A stretch of DNA of 53,301 nucleotides, from positions 119,249-172,549 of the forward strand of contig NW_014577268.1 in assembly GCF_000485595.1 (NCBI RefSeq). The letters are read 5' to 3'. The stretch is from Priapulus caudatus (Eukaryota > Priapulida > Priapulimorpha > Priapulimorphida > Priapulidae). Shown one piece after another: positions 1 to 11,160 of this stretch. Made by a program: the position numbers and the translations under genes. Positions within the stretch are counted from its first letter, which is position 1, and the number at the start of each line of letters is the position of its first letter. The notes beneath the pieces were generated by a model. That model saw only the letters and a list, made by a program, of their open reading frames with translations. It ran no database searches and was not told the origin of the DNA.

Positions 1-23
1 GTGGGTGTTGTGTGTGTGCGTGT

Positions 24-57
<34 letters not shown>

Positions 58-83
58 AGTGTGTGTGTGGTGTGTGGTGTGTG

Positions 84-120
<37 letters not shown>

Positions 121-600
121 CGCTGTGTTTTGGTGTGCTGTGTGTGTGCGTGCTGTGGCGCTGGTGTGTGTGTGTGTGTTGGTGTGTGTATGTGTGCTGT
201 GTGTGTGTGATGTGTGTGTGTGTTGTGTGTGTTGTGTGTGGTGTGTTTTGCTGTGTGTGTGTGTGTTGGTCGTTGTGTGTGTGTGTGTGTGTTGCGCGTC
301 TGAATGGTGTGTGTGTGTTATGTGTGTGCTGTGTGTGTGTGTGTGTATTTGTAAGTCGTGTGTGTGCATGTGTGTGCGCGCGAGCCCCGCCGGGTTGTGT
401 ATCCGCTCTGTGGCCGCGGGTGTGGGTGTGTGCGTGTGTGTGTGCTGTGTGTCGTGTGTGATGTGTTTCGTGTGCCGATGTGTCTGTGGCTGTGTGTGTG
501 CTCGGGTGCTGTGTATTTGTGTGTTGTGGCCGCGAGTGTGTCCTGTGTTGTGTGTGTGTTTGTGTGTCTGCACGCGTGTGTGTGGTGGTGTCGCCTGTAT
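1..600. repeat. (GT)n-rich microsatellite
   Basis: Almost pure GT/TG dinucleotide with interruptions such as GTGC and GTGTTG. All six-frame ORFs here are Cys/Val repeats and are artefacts. No gene is seen. Confidence 0.95.
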
Positions 601-784
601 TTGACCCTCTACTCGCTTGCGTTCTTAGTCATCGTAATGACGACCCAGACTTATGTGCGGACAGCGAGATAGTGCGCTCGTCGAGATTCCTGGCAGGTCA
701 TGTGCATTGCTGCGAGTGCGATATGCGTCTGGACTGTACACTCACTTAGTGCCTGGCGCGCGCGTGTATGTGTGTGTGTGTGTA

Positions 785-838
<54 letters not shown>

Positions 839-1317
839 CATGCGTGCGAGCACTATATTTTGTTTTTGCAATCAATCAAACAAGAATTAATTGTGTAATT
901 GTACACACAATATCAGTTATTCTATAAGTATATGTATATTTCGTTTTCAACCCAGCTGCAGGCTTTGCGAGCATTATATAATATTACTAACAATAAATTA
1001 CTTCACATTTTGTTGGTTTTGCTTTATTGAGGTTTGAAGCCAGTCCCTCTAGATTCCTGGTGCATGTAGGAAGAACAGATTTCGCATCAGGGGGACAGAC
1101 TCTACGGGTAAGATGAAACGCGTCTTATTTCTTCATCTTATTCTGCTTCATCTTTCTCTTCCTCTTCCTCTTCCTCTTCTTTTTCTCTTCCTCTTCCCCT
1201 TTCACTTCCTCTTCTTCTTCTTCTCCTTCCCCATTCTTCCTGTTCCACTTCCTCCCAACGTCTCATCATCTTTCTATTTTTACGTTAAAACAACTCAGAA
1301 AAGGGAGTTGTTGTTTT
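601..1317. other. Intergenic/intronic stretch, no gene seen
   Basis: Contains a second (GT)n run at about 764-836, an AT-rich unique stretch, and a CTTCCT pyrimidine tract at about 1125-1260. No conserved protein segment, RNA gene or mobile-element end was recognised. Confidence 0.6.
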
Positions 1318-3627
1318 TAATTTTTGAAATAAATTGTTATAGGTAGACGTGTGTTTATGATTGGGAGAGCGCCCTAGCCTGTGTGTTGCAATTATACTAA
1401 TTCATCCCCTCCTGTCCTTCCCTTGCTTCCCCCTCTGTCCCTCGCTCAGCCTCATTCTTTTTTACCGCCCTCCGCTTTCTTTCCTGCCGCCTTTCCTCGG
1501 CCTCCTAACGCTCTTTCTCTTTTAGCAAATTATATTATGCAGTGTTCCTCAGTCCATACTGCACGCCTAAAACGGTGCTTGCGCATGCGCAATATCTACC
1601 AAGAAAAATTATAGTTTGCAAAAATTAAGCATTTACAATAGGGTGTATGTATTCTAGCATAGATTTATATAATAAAATTCCATCAGTATAGCTCTCTTAA
1701 GAAATAGGAAGAATACCTTGCATGTAAGGTGCCCGCTGCAGATACCAGTCAGTACACAATTTGGCTACGTTAGTGTGTTAGCGCATGCGCAATATCTCAC
1801 CAGAAGAATTATGTTTTGTGATGAATATGCATTTAATATGGTTAGGAGGTATCTCAGCATAGATTTCTGAAACAAATTGTTAACAGTAGACTTGTGTTTA
1901 TGATTGGGAGAGCGCCCTAGCCTGTGGGTAGCAAATATACGAATTCATCCCCTCCTGCCCTTCCCTTGCCTCCCCCTCTGTCCCTCGCTCAGCCTCATTC
2001 CTTTTTACCGCCCTCAGCTTTCTTTCCTGCCGCCTTTCCTCAGTCTCCTAACCTTCTTTCTCTTTTAGCAAATTATATTATGCAGTGTTCCCCAGTCCAT
2101 ACTGCACGCCTAAAACGGTCCTTGCGCATGCGCAATATCTACCAAGAAAAATTATAGTTTGCAAAAATTAAGCATTTACAATAGGGTGGATGTACTCTAG
2201 CGTAGATTTATATAATATAATTCCATCAGTATAGCTCTCTTAAGAAATAGGAAGAATACCTTGCATGTAAGGTGCCTCTGCATATACCAGTCAGTACACA
2301 ATTTGGCTACGTTAGTGTGTTAGCGCATGCGCAATATCTCACCAGAAGAGTTATGTTTTGTTATGAATATGCATTTAATATGGTTAGGGGTATCTCAGCA
2401 TAGATTTCTGAAATAAATTCTTAACAGTAGACTTGTGTTTATGATTGGGAGAGCGCCCTAGCCTGTGGGTAGCAAATATACTAATTCATCCCCTCCTGCC
2501 CTTCCCTTGCCTCCCCCTCTGTCCCTCGCTCAGCCTCATTCTTTTTACCGCCTTCAGCTTTCTTTCCTGCCGCCTTTCCTTAGTCTCCTAACCTTCTTTC
2601 TCTTTTAGCAAATTATATTATGCAGTGTTCCCCAGTCCATACTGCACGCCTAAAACGGTGCTTGCGCATGCGCAATATATACCAAGAAAAAATATAGTTT
2701 GCAAAAATTAAGCATTTACAATAGGGTGCATGTACTCTAGCATAGATTTATATAATAAAATTCCATCAGTATAGCTCTCTTAAGAAATAGGAAGAATACC
2801 TTGCATGTAAGGTGCCCTCTGCATATACCAGTCAGTACACAATTTGGCTACGTTAGTGTGTTAGCGCATGCGCAATATCTCACCAGAAGAGTTATGTTTT
2901 GTGATGAATATGCATTTAATATGGTTAGGGGGTATCTCAGCATAGATTTCTGAAATAAATTGTTAACAGTAGACTTGTGTTTATGATTGGGAGAGCGCCC
3001 TAGCCTGTGGGTAGCAAATATACTAATTCATTCCCTCCTGCCCTTCCCTTGCCTCCCCCTCTGTCCTTCGCTCAGTCTCATTCTTATTTACCGCCCTCAG
3101 CTTTCTTTCCTGCCGCCTTTCCTCAGTCTCCTAACCTTCTTTTTCTTTTAGCAAATTATATTATGCAGTGTTCCCCAGTCCATACTGCACGCCTAAAACG
3201 GTGCTTGCGCATGCGCAATATCTACCAAGAAAAATTATAGTTTGCAAAAATTAAGCATTTAAATACGGTGGATGTACTCTAGCATAGATTTATATAATAA
3301 AATTCCATCAGTATAGCTCTCTTAAGAAATAGGAAGAATACCTTGCATGTAAGGTGCCCTCTGCATATACCAATCAGTACACAATTTGGCTACGTTAGTG
3401 TGTTAGCGCATGCGCAATATCACACCAGAAGAGTTATGTTTTGTGATGAATATGCATTTAATATGGTTAGGGGGTATCTCAGCATAGATTTTTGAAATAA
3501 ATTGTTAACAGTAGACTTGTGTTTATGATTGGGAGAGCGCCCTAGCATGTGGGCAGCAAAAATACTCTCTTGAGAAATAGGAAGAAGACCTTGCATGTAA
3601 GGTGCCCGCTGCATATACCAGTACATC
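1318..3627. repeat. 542-bp tandem satellite, four complete units plus a truncated end
   Basis: The marker GTTTATGATTGGGAGAG recurs at 1353, 1896, 2437, 2979 and 3521, giving spacings of 543, 541, 542 and 542 bp. Each unit has two related halves, each centred on the palindrome GCGCATGCGC (for example 1581 and 1781). The first half also has a long CT tract ending in TTTTAG. The last unit is cut after GGGCAGCAAA and joins the tail of the second half, ending near 3627. The 77-aa ORFs predicted inside the units are repeat artefacts, although their frame is conserved between units. Confidence 0.93.
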
Positions 3628-3739
3628 CCTGCTATTCCATCCACGTACGTGTACAATTATATATATATACATACATGGCACGCATTAAGCACAACCAGTG
3701 CGGCGTCGCAACGCAGGCCAGCTACCCGCTCGTCTAACG

Positions 3740-3859
3740 ATGGCTGTGGCGACGATGGATGTTCGGTTGTTTCCGAGTGCCGTTCCACCGGTGAGAACTT
3801 TGGTCGGCTTTCCGTTTTCTGCGTCCAGACCGCGTCGATGTGTGACCGTGTTACTGTGA
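3740..3859 (+). CDS. Possible short first exon or small ORF, function unknown
   Basis: An ATG at 3740 opens a 39-codon frame beginning MAVATMDVRLFPSAVPP, followed directly by a donor-like CCG|GTGAGA near 3790. The local sequence is CpG-rich compared with its AT-rich surroundings, as expected of a first exon. No domain is recognised. It could be a first exon ending near 3790, a short unspliced ORF ending at 3859, or chance. Confidence 0.22.
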   Translation: MAVATMDVRLFPSAVPPVRTLVGFPFSASRPRRCVTVLL

Positions 3860-4266
3860 TGTTAGTTTCGTTGTTCTATAGACGTAATACATACCCTCCC
3901 CCACCCGTCTATTCCACCAGGCCTGCTATGCCATCCACGTGGTAAACTAAAGCCAATGTGTCATAGCCGTTATTAGCTATGTACATAAAATATCACCTAA
4001 TACACGGATCCTGTCAGCATCCCTGACATTTCATGCACTCGTACATCTCCAAGACTTACAACCCAATACAATGCAACAACATACAATTACAATACAACAC
4101 TTACAACACGACCTGGTTATCATACATTCGTTGAAATCTCTGCAGGTTATAATAGATCAATAAGAACCCAAGCATAGAATGGCAAACACGTACGACAACG
4201 CGAACGTGGCACGGCTGGAGCTAGAGGGCGCTGCATGCTGGATGAGCGCGTTTCAGAATGTCCAAC

Positions 4267-4345
4267 ATGGCGGAGAGCGACGCGGGACGGCAGCTATACG
4301 CGGCTAACATAGTGCAGCGTCAGCGGCTGGGAATGACGTCAGAAG
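4267..4345 (+). CDS. Candidate first coding exon (MAESDAGRQLYAAN...), family unknown
   Basis: ATG at 4267 lies in strong context (CCAACATGGCG). The open frame starts MAESDAGRQLYAANIVQRQR and ends at the donor GAAG|GTAATG, phase 1. An upstream in-frame ATG at 4258 is less well placed. The exon is GC-rich and holds a perfect CRE palindrome, TGACGTCA. The next sequence is the degenerate CTATAC tract, so downstream exons cannot be followed. I do not recognise the protein. Confidence 0.42.
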
Positions 4346-4382
4346 GTAATGCGGCCCATCCGCGCTTCATATCAAGCCCTAC

Positions 4383-4985
4383 TAGGTCTCCTAATATACA
4401 TATATCTATACCTATCATCACATACCTATATCTATATCTATACTATATCTATACTATATCTATACCATATACCTAATCATATAACCAATACCTATACGAC
4501 TATACCTCATACCTATATATCATACGTATTACTATCCTATACTCTAAGTATTCCTATACTATCTATAATCTATCAGCCTAAACTACCTATACCTATAGCC
4601 TATATACTATAACCTTAATATCCTATATCCTATATAGTAACCTATACCTATACTATATCTATACCTTATAGGCTATACCTTATACCTATACCTATATCTA
4701 GTACAGCTAACCTAACCTATACCTATATCCTATACCTATACCTATATCTATACCTATACAGCTATACGCCTATACCTATATCGTATATTGGCTATACCTA
4801 TACTATAGCTACTAACCTATACCTATATCTATACCTATACTACCTTACTATACCTATACCTATATCTATACGCTATAGCTATACTACTATACCTACTATT
4901 ATACCTATACCTATATTATTTACCGTATATCTATACCTTATATCTATACCCTATATTCCTTTCACAGCACGCCTATCAATAACTA
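4383..4985. repeat. Degenerate (CTATAC/CTATAT)n tract
   Basis: About 600 bp built from CCTATA, CTATAC and TATATC units whose phase slips every few units through single-base insertions and losses. No gene is seen. The irregularity fits either an old hexamer satellite or an error-prone read through a simple repeat. Confidence 0.85.
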
Positions 4986-5193
4986 CCCTATACCTCACTA
5001 ATACCATACTCAGCGACGTATGATTAACGTCAAGTTAATGTCTGACTGGTGGAGGATTGCAATTGAATGGGGTTAGGCCGCTAGCTTTCCCGCCAGGTAG
5101 GTCGTCAGCAGGCGCTTGCAGGTTTTACAACGATCGCGCACGAAGAGAGAACAGTAGTAAAGATACAGAAATCATAGGATAACCAAAGTTAAA

Positions 5194-7040
5194 ATGCCTT
5201 CGTAGCTGTTGTGTTCCTGGTTGTAAGTCGCTAAACTGGTTTCATAAGTTTCCAGGAACCGAATCCTGAACTACAAATAGGAGGGTTGCTGTGAGGTAGA
5301 GTTGAGAAACAACGAAAAATTTGTGGAAAGCGCATGAGGCATTCTACAGTTGCAGCGTCACTTTGGACAGGACGACTATACTAGCAGCCGATTTAAGTAA
5401 GTTGTAAAGTATCGAAAATAGCCTTATACAACATTAGTTTATTAGCTACATTTGAGGTTTGCAGTAGTTTTCTTGCGTATTACCATGTAGTCTAGAATAA
5501 AAAACAACTGTTATCTATTGAGCAAATTATCGGGCTACAGAGCAGTATAAATGTATAATAAGAACAATTATCACAGGGGCTAACACGCTCAGCTGGTAAT
5601 TGACTAAATTAATCGAGGGCCAGGTGTCTCTAGGTCCGAGTACAGTACCTAGTACAGCGACTGTGGCACATAATCACCAGGACATTGCATTCTACAGTTT
5701 TTATTATTGTTCATATTGAGCATACTCTCGCAGTGCTATAGCCCCTTCGTTGCCCGATCACGCTAATGAGCAAATTGAGAGATATGCTATATATTTCAAT
5801 CAGGAAAATTAACAATGGTCAAATATCTACTGTTTACTTTTAATAATATATTTCATTAACGTTTCTATAAATATGTCTTATTTTAGACGAGAAGAGAAAG
5901 AAGACTCAAGGTTGACGCTATTCCTTCTTATTTTCCCACTTCAACGATCGTCAGCTTTTCTTCATCTCCGTCGTAGAAAGACCGGGGCTAAACGGCGGCC
6001 GTCTCACTGCTGAACATCTAGTCATGAATTATCGAAGAGCTTCATGTGCCAGAGGTGCTGAGGAAGTAGAGCTTGATTACTCCCCTCCCGAAGAGGATAT
6101 CACCGAAGGTCGAGACATCTGCAAGGACTGCGCAGACGAACATATTCGGATCTCAGTGCTTCACTTCTAAGTGTCTCAAGATGCTGGCGAGAAGCATTCA
6201 ACTTATGAAATGCAACAATTCTGCTGTAACAATATTCTCACTGGTTTCTGAATACTACAGTACATTTTAAATTATTCATGCAGTGTACTTGGACGCTGCA
6301 GTCACGGCATTTATGCGCTTTAAATGTCATCTGATTTTCCTCCAGAAGACCAGCTGCTTCATGACACTTAGAACTCAGGCAGTGTTTCTGAATGATGCTA
6401 TCTCTTCGACTAAAGGTTTTTTTTTAAGGTGTCTCTGTCACAGTGTCAGACATAATTAATACTGGATAAATTTTTTTTTTTTCCAAATTGAGCGAAATCA
6501 AGCATGTGGCAATCGGGAACTATTGACGCTATATCCAACTAAGTTTCAACCAAACTGTTCCCGAAACAACAAGGTAAGTTTTAAATGCAACCTGAGACCT
6601 ATTACAACGCAGTAGAGTTGATTGACCAGAGTGTTACATTTTCTACATACAAAAACAAGAACACTTTAAAAAGCGATGATCGGCTGTAGCCCAAGAGGCC
6701 TTGTTACTTATGTCAGTGATAGCTATGGTGGTAGCGCAGTGACCGGTCACATATATTGAGAGGTCGGAGCTGTGTAGTAGTGCTATATGTTTGCCAGGGG
6801 TGACAGCATCTGTCTGATAGAGAATTATGGCTTCAGTGATCTTGTTTGCCGTAGTAAAGCGCTGCATGCTAAACACCGTCACATGGCTCAAAGGAAAATC
6901 CAACTTAAGGCAGAGACAGTTGTTAGGGGAGTAGACGATGGCGGTCTAAGCGGATTCATGATAGAGAGGGTCATTGAGTCTAAGGCAAGACATATAAAAT
7001 ATTAAAAGAGACTCGCCCAATCAGAGAGATTTCTCTCCGG
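5194..7040 (+). pseudogene. THAP plus DDE_Tnp_4 (Harbinger-type) transposase relic
   Basis: A decayed transposase readable only by changing frame. From 5194, MPS then, after a 1-nt shift, CCVPGC...FHKFP gives the start of a C2CH THAP zinc finger. HFGQDDYTSS near 5350-5390 is its second half, followed by a donor-like AA|GTAAGT at 5396. A second exon begins after TTTTAG at 5886 with RRLKVDAIPSYFP, the THAP C-terminal motif. Near 6110-6165 there is a QTN-FGSQCF linker. Near 6340-6410, PPEDQLLMTL resembles the HTH that precedes DDE_Tnp_4. Near 6660-6750, PRGLVTYVSDSYGGS then SDRS matches the DDE core. GDSICLIENYGFSDL (from 6801) and IERVIE (from 6961) match its end. Many frameshifts and stops mean it cannot encode an active enzyme as written, unless they are sequencing indels. 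No terminal repeats were found. Confidence 0.72.
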
Positions 7041-7203
7041 TGGAAGACTTGTAAAGGTGTGCTTTGATGATGTTCCACTTTAGGCGAGCTGAATTGTCAA
7101 GCAGTAATGCCTAGGTCGTTTGTAGTAAATGCTTGCGCGTTTTAGAAATAAATGATAGCTCATAATCTGATATTGCAACTTGGAGTCTTTTGTAGGCTTT
7201 ACT

Positions 7204-7431
7204 AATCTCAATAAACAATTACAATAACTCTGAGCAACACAGCAAACAGAATAAACACCCACTTCAACCATGCACGACTAATATCACAGTGAATCTCAAT
7301 AAACATTACAATAACTCCTGAGCACCACACAAAAGAATAACACCCCACTTGCACACTATGCACGCACTTAATATCACAGCGTGAATCTCATAAACTATGT
7401 ACTATAACTCTGAGCACACACAAAAGAAGTT
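7204..7431. repeat. Three tandem copies of an approximately 85-bp unit
   Basis: The unit starts at AATCTCAATAAAC and repeats near 7204, 7292 and 7385, the last copy partial. Copies differ almost only by one-base insertions and deletions. No coding potential. Confidence 0.75.
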
Positions 7432-8317
7432 TCCTGTCATATGTTCCGTGCTGCTTGACAAATAGATAATTCAGTTGAATCTCACATTCAACAGAGCTAC
7501 TTTTAAACAAGCTTGAACACTTCGAAGCAGGCTTCCTAAACGTCGTTTTTTTAACACATTACTAAATCTCGAACGCGAATAATGCGAAGGAAATTTAATA
7601 ACACTACAGATAAAGATACAGTAGCGAAAATGGCGTTCCAATATAACAGTAGGCTTACCATGTTTACAAGCCGCTTCAAACCGGCGTTTATGCCTGGCCG
7701 AGAGTGTTCACCACGCCGATTATGACCAAAATTGATGGCATTAATCACTCATGAACAACAACGTATTTCGTGGAACATAGTTTCTTAGTCTTTGTATTAA
7801 ATCTCCTTTAACGAACCTCTTGTTCGAGCGTCCTCTTTCATAAAGTTTTACTTTCAGAGAGTTGTACCGTCTGTTTCTCATTAAGCTGCCATACTTTATG
7901 CACCCGGTCTCTTTCACCTCTTACATATGTGGCGCCGCTCCGCCGGCAACTGTTTTCTAGGGCGTCAACCCCATTTGATTACCGTTTGAGATCTAGACAT
8001 TAATTAAATAACGTTATAATGCCAAATGGGCGTATATTGTATATCCACTGCTGTTGCTATTACTGGTATGTTTTAAAAATCATTTGCCCGTATAGTTTTG
8101 AACATAATAGTCCGTCAGTCTGCCTGTCTGTTTGTCTGTCAGTCGGTTCGTCCGTCCATCCGTCCGTCCGTCCGTCCGTCCGTCTGCCTGCCTGCCTGCT
8201 TGCCTGCCCGCCCGCCCTCCTTTCGGTATAGTCTATCTATCAATAAGCAATCAGACTGACGATTCGATTACATTAATCAATCATCGATGCATTGATCAAT
8301 CATCGATGCACGCACAG
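7432..8317. other. Non-coding stretch with (TCCG)n/(CCTG)n microsatellite
   Basis: No gene recognised between the 85-bp repeats and the protease exon. The tetranucleotide run TCCG then CCTG/CCCG occupies about 8111-8220. The short ORFs here have no family features. Confidence 0.55.
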
Positions 8318-8433
8318 ATGAGACTCGTATCTCGCCCGCTGAAGTACGTGGACGTCCCGATCATTTCCAACAGCAAGTGTAACGACCCGCTTCCATTACA
8401 ACGGCGCCATCACCGAGGCAATGATGTGTGCAG
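8318..8433 (+). CDS. Chymotrypsin-fold (S1A) serine protease, penultimate-exon fragment with frameshift
   Basis: After an acceptor CGCACAG the frame reads SRPLKYVDVPIISNSKCND, the segment of S1A proteases before the active-site serine exon. The continuation FHYNGAITEAMMCAG, typical of the family, is in the next frame, so one base is gained (or two lost) near 8385. The exon ends TGTGCAG|GCAAAA, with no GT; a GC-type donor is possible. Family sequence expected next (the Cys-rich bend holding the S1 specificity residue) is absent before the following exon. The upstream exons with catalytic His and Asp were not found in the window. It may be a real gene with an indel error, or a pseudogene. Confidence 0.72.
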
Positions 8434-9120
8434 GCAAAAGGAAGAGGGAGGAGAGGAACGCCTTACAGTACGTACAAGAGCGGGGAGAGGGGAGGGGAGG
8501 AAGAGAGTGGAGGGAGGGAGGAAGAGGGAAGGACGAAAGAAGGAGAGGAGAGGAGAGGAGGAAGAGCGAGGGGGACGCGTGTATCGGTACGTACACAGGA
8601 GGGGAAAGAGGGAGGGGAGGAGGGAGGGGAGGGGAGGCAGGGAGGGACAAAAAAAGGGGTGGGAGAGGAGGAAGGGGAGGGGGACGCCTGTATGGTACGT
8701 ACACAGGGAGGGGGAAGAGGGGCGAGGGCAGAAGGGGAGGGGGGAGGAGGGCCAGGACGAAAAGAAGGGGAGGGGAGGAGGAAGGGGAGGGGGCGCCTGT
8801 ATGGTACGTACACAGGAGGGGGAAGGGGGAGGGGGAGAAAGAGCGAGAGGGGAGGAGGAGGGGAGTGCGAGGAGGGAGGAGGAGGAGGAGAGGGAGGAGA
8901 GAATGCCTTTACCGGCTACGTACATGTACAGGCAAAGTACAGGGAGGGAGAACAGCCTTTTCGGTACGTACATGGGGAGGGGAGGAGGAAGGGGAGGGGG
9001 ACGCCTGTACGGTACGTACATGGGGAGGGGAGGAGGAAGGGGAGGTGGACGCCTGTACGGTACGTACATGAGGAGGGGGAGGAAGAAGGAGGAGAGGGAG
9101 CCTGATGTTATGTACATAGG
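8434..9120. repeat. Purine-rich minisatellite with GTACGTAC core
   Basis: About 690 bp of GGAGG/GAAGGGG on the plus strand, punctuated every 50-130 bp by the variable motif GACGCCTGTATGGTACGTAC. It sits between the two protease exons and is therefore intronic. The long G-runs could form quadruplexes, and GGTACGTAC resembles a 5' splice site. The long Gly/Arg/Glu and Pro/Leu/Ser ORFs on both strands come from this repeat. Confidence 0.9.
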
Positions 9121-9202
9121 GAGAACCAAAGAGCTGTGAAAAACGAAGACCAGTGTGCGCGTACGTATTCTCACTACACTATCAACCCATTCTCATCTGC
9201 AG

Positions 9203-9358
9203 TACGACTCCGGCGGGCCGTTGGTCGTCAACAGGTCCCACGATGCGACCCTCGTCGGCGTCGTCTCATGGAGTTACGGCTGCGCCCGACCGAAAACACC
9301 GGGCGTCTACGCCCGCGTGAGCGTCCTCAGGCGGTGGATCGACGAAAACTCGCGTTAA
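9203..9358 (+). CDS. S1A serine protease, last exon with catalytic serine
   Basis: Starts after the acceptor TTCTCATCTGCAG and ends at a TAA stop. It reads [10 protein letters not shown], then [20 protein letters not shown], then a C-terminal helix WIDENS. DSGGP carries the nucleophile Ser195. The residue normally Gly193 is Tyr here, and the usual SWG (Gly216) is SWS. Either the exon boundary differs slightly or the oxyanion hole and the substrate cleft are changed. With the upstream exon this gives the C-terminal half of a trypsin-like domain. Secretion cannot be judged because the N-terminus is not in the window. Confidence 0.85.
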   Translation, partial: YDSGGPLVVNRSHDATLVGVVSWSYGCARPKTPGVYARVSVLRRWIDENSR

Positions 9359-9581
9359 CCCCCCCGACAGATGGCACCACCGGCGAATTATGGAAAGGGC
9401 GTACAATAGATATCACATAACACAATGTTATGTGATATGTATGGGGCGTATGGATACATGATGATACATAGGATCTATTAACTTTAGATACAATTCAATT
9501 GCTATTAGTAAGAGTACCCCTCTTTTCATGTAGTTACCTGTAGTGGGCGTGAAGGAGCTAATGCAAGAGGTGATAGCTAAG

Positions 9582-9587
9582 AATAAA
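9582..9587 (+). terminator. Polyadenylation signal AATAAA for the protease gene
   Basis: A canonical AATAAA lies about 224 nt after the protease stop codon. Another lies near 9690. Either could end the transcript. Confidence 0.4.
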
Positions 9588-9619
9588 CAAGTGCAAGGGG
9601 CTGTGTATATTTGCAGCAA

Positions 9620-11160
9620 ATTATTATCCTTATCTATGTAACTGTGAAAAAGTTGGGGAAATGCCTATAAGCAAATACAGTCAAAGTCGAATAAAATTGA
9701 GGTTTAAATTTATTGCATAAAAATTTGCACGAATGATTTATTACACGGTTTAATCATATTTCTCACCCGAGACATCATTATATACACCCTTTAATTAATT
9801 TACACAAACTATTAACTAATCGTATAATCACATTTTTCCATTCAATCACGTACAATCGCCACGCGCAACTTCGAACTCGTGGATTGCATCGTAGCGCCAC
9901 CTACCGAAACAAGTATTAACGAAACTAATGAAAACTCGTAATTCGGAAACTACTCGCGGAGTTCTATTTGTTGTTGCTTTTGTCATTCTTTGCCGTACGA
10001 TCATGTACGACAAAAAACATTCTCATTTCACATATATCTCAGCCTGACCCTGAACACAGGCATGAGCACACTTTTACATTCGGCACGAAAATTCGAATTC
10101 GGTCGTTGAATTACGTACCGACCAGATCACTTGGTATCATATCTTGACAAAAAAACTGTTAATGTTTATCATATCTTGACAAAAAACAGTTAATGTTTCG
10201 GAATAGTTGAGATGGAAAAGACTATTTTTAGCACCTTTGCATTGATTGTTACAAAAATACATGGGCTACATCGGCATCAGTATGTAATCAGTGCATTTCA
10301 CATCTTGGCAAGTACAACTCGACGCGAGCATAATACAGTTTCGCTAGTTGGCCACCAGTGCGCGCTAGTAAGCACTACATTAACTGACATTACATATGTG
10401 CCTATCATATCTCTCCTATAAGTGAGAGCGACCTCCCATGTCCTTCACGAAAGAAATATCCACTGACATATGGTAGCAATCGATAAAAGCTCGTAGGAGT
10501 TCACCTTGGCAAACGATGCAATGCAGATTCGCAGATGCATGTGCTCGCACACACCTGCATATCACTAGAAGTAGATAATAGGGAATTCCCTGTTATCTAC
10601 TTCTGATATTACATTACAGGCAGATAAATAAAGCTATGTTGAATCAGGAGATGTTTTTTTTTAGATATTCAACTTTGTTTATCTTTGTTTGATAGAACTA
10701 ATGTGTCTTGTGCATGCTTTCACATGCAACTATGTCATGCCGGACTGGTCATCGAGCTAGTGAGGTACCTGCCCAATATGATAACGACTAACCAAGCTGC
10801 CTCATTCACCTACAAGTGGCATCAGTCAACTTACGCAAACGGCACTTGAGAGAAGACTTGCAGACTTTGTATCTCCGATTAATATGGCAGTAAGTGGGAC
10901 TTGTCGCGGATGCACGGGGCGCGTACCCTGGACCTACAAAGGATCACAGCTAATGCACTACTCATCGTCACATCATCCCTACTCCCCCGGTCGATCCCTC
11001 CCATCCACACAGCAACGTGTACCCACCCCAGCGAACACGACACATCTAACCCACATCCACAAGCTCTCTCGTGCCTTCCACGCGACGCCGTCACCGTCAC
11101 GTCACCACACACTCTCTGCGCCAAAGGGTGGCGCCATCTCTTGTCATCTTTCGCTACTTG
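9620..11160. other. Non-coding stretch between protease and ZnT 3' end
   Basis: No conserved coding segment was seen. Two adjacent copies of a roughly 30-bp unit with ATCATATCTTGACAAAAAA occur at about 10136-10195, and a palindrome is listed separately at 10558-10610. Confidence 0.55.
10558..10610. repeat. Short palindrome (CTTCTGATATT type)
   Basis: AGAAGTAGATAA...TTATCTACTTCT forms a nearly perfect 38-nt inverted repeat at 10567-10604 with one mismatch. It has flanks ATATCAC and GATATT like the other members of the hairpin family described in the findings. Confidence 0.75.

Noticed and set aside
1-672. Several 70-200 codon ORFs rich in Cys and Val
   Set aside because: They are translations of a (GT)n microsatellite; composition, not coding.
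8132-9174. Long ORFs on both strands (335 and 254 codons)
   Set aside because: They come from the purine-rich minisatellite between two protease exons; Gly/Arg/Glu and Pro/Leu/Ser only.
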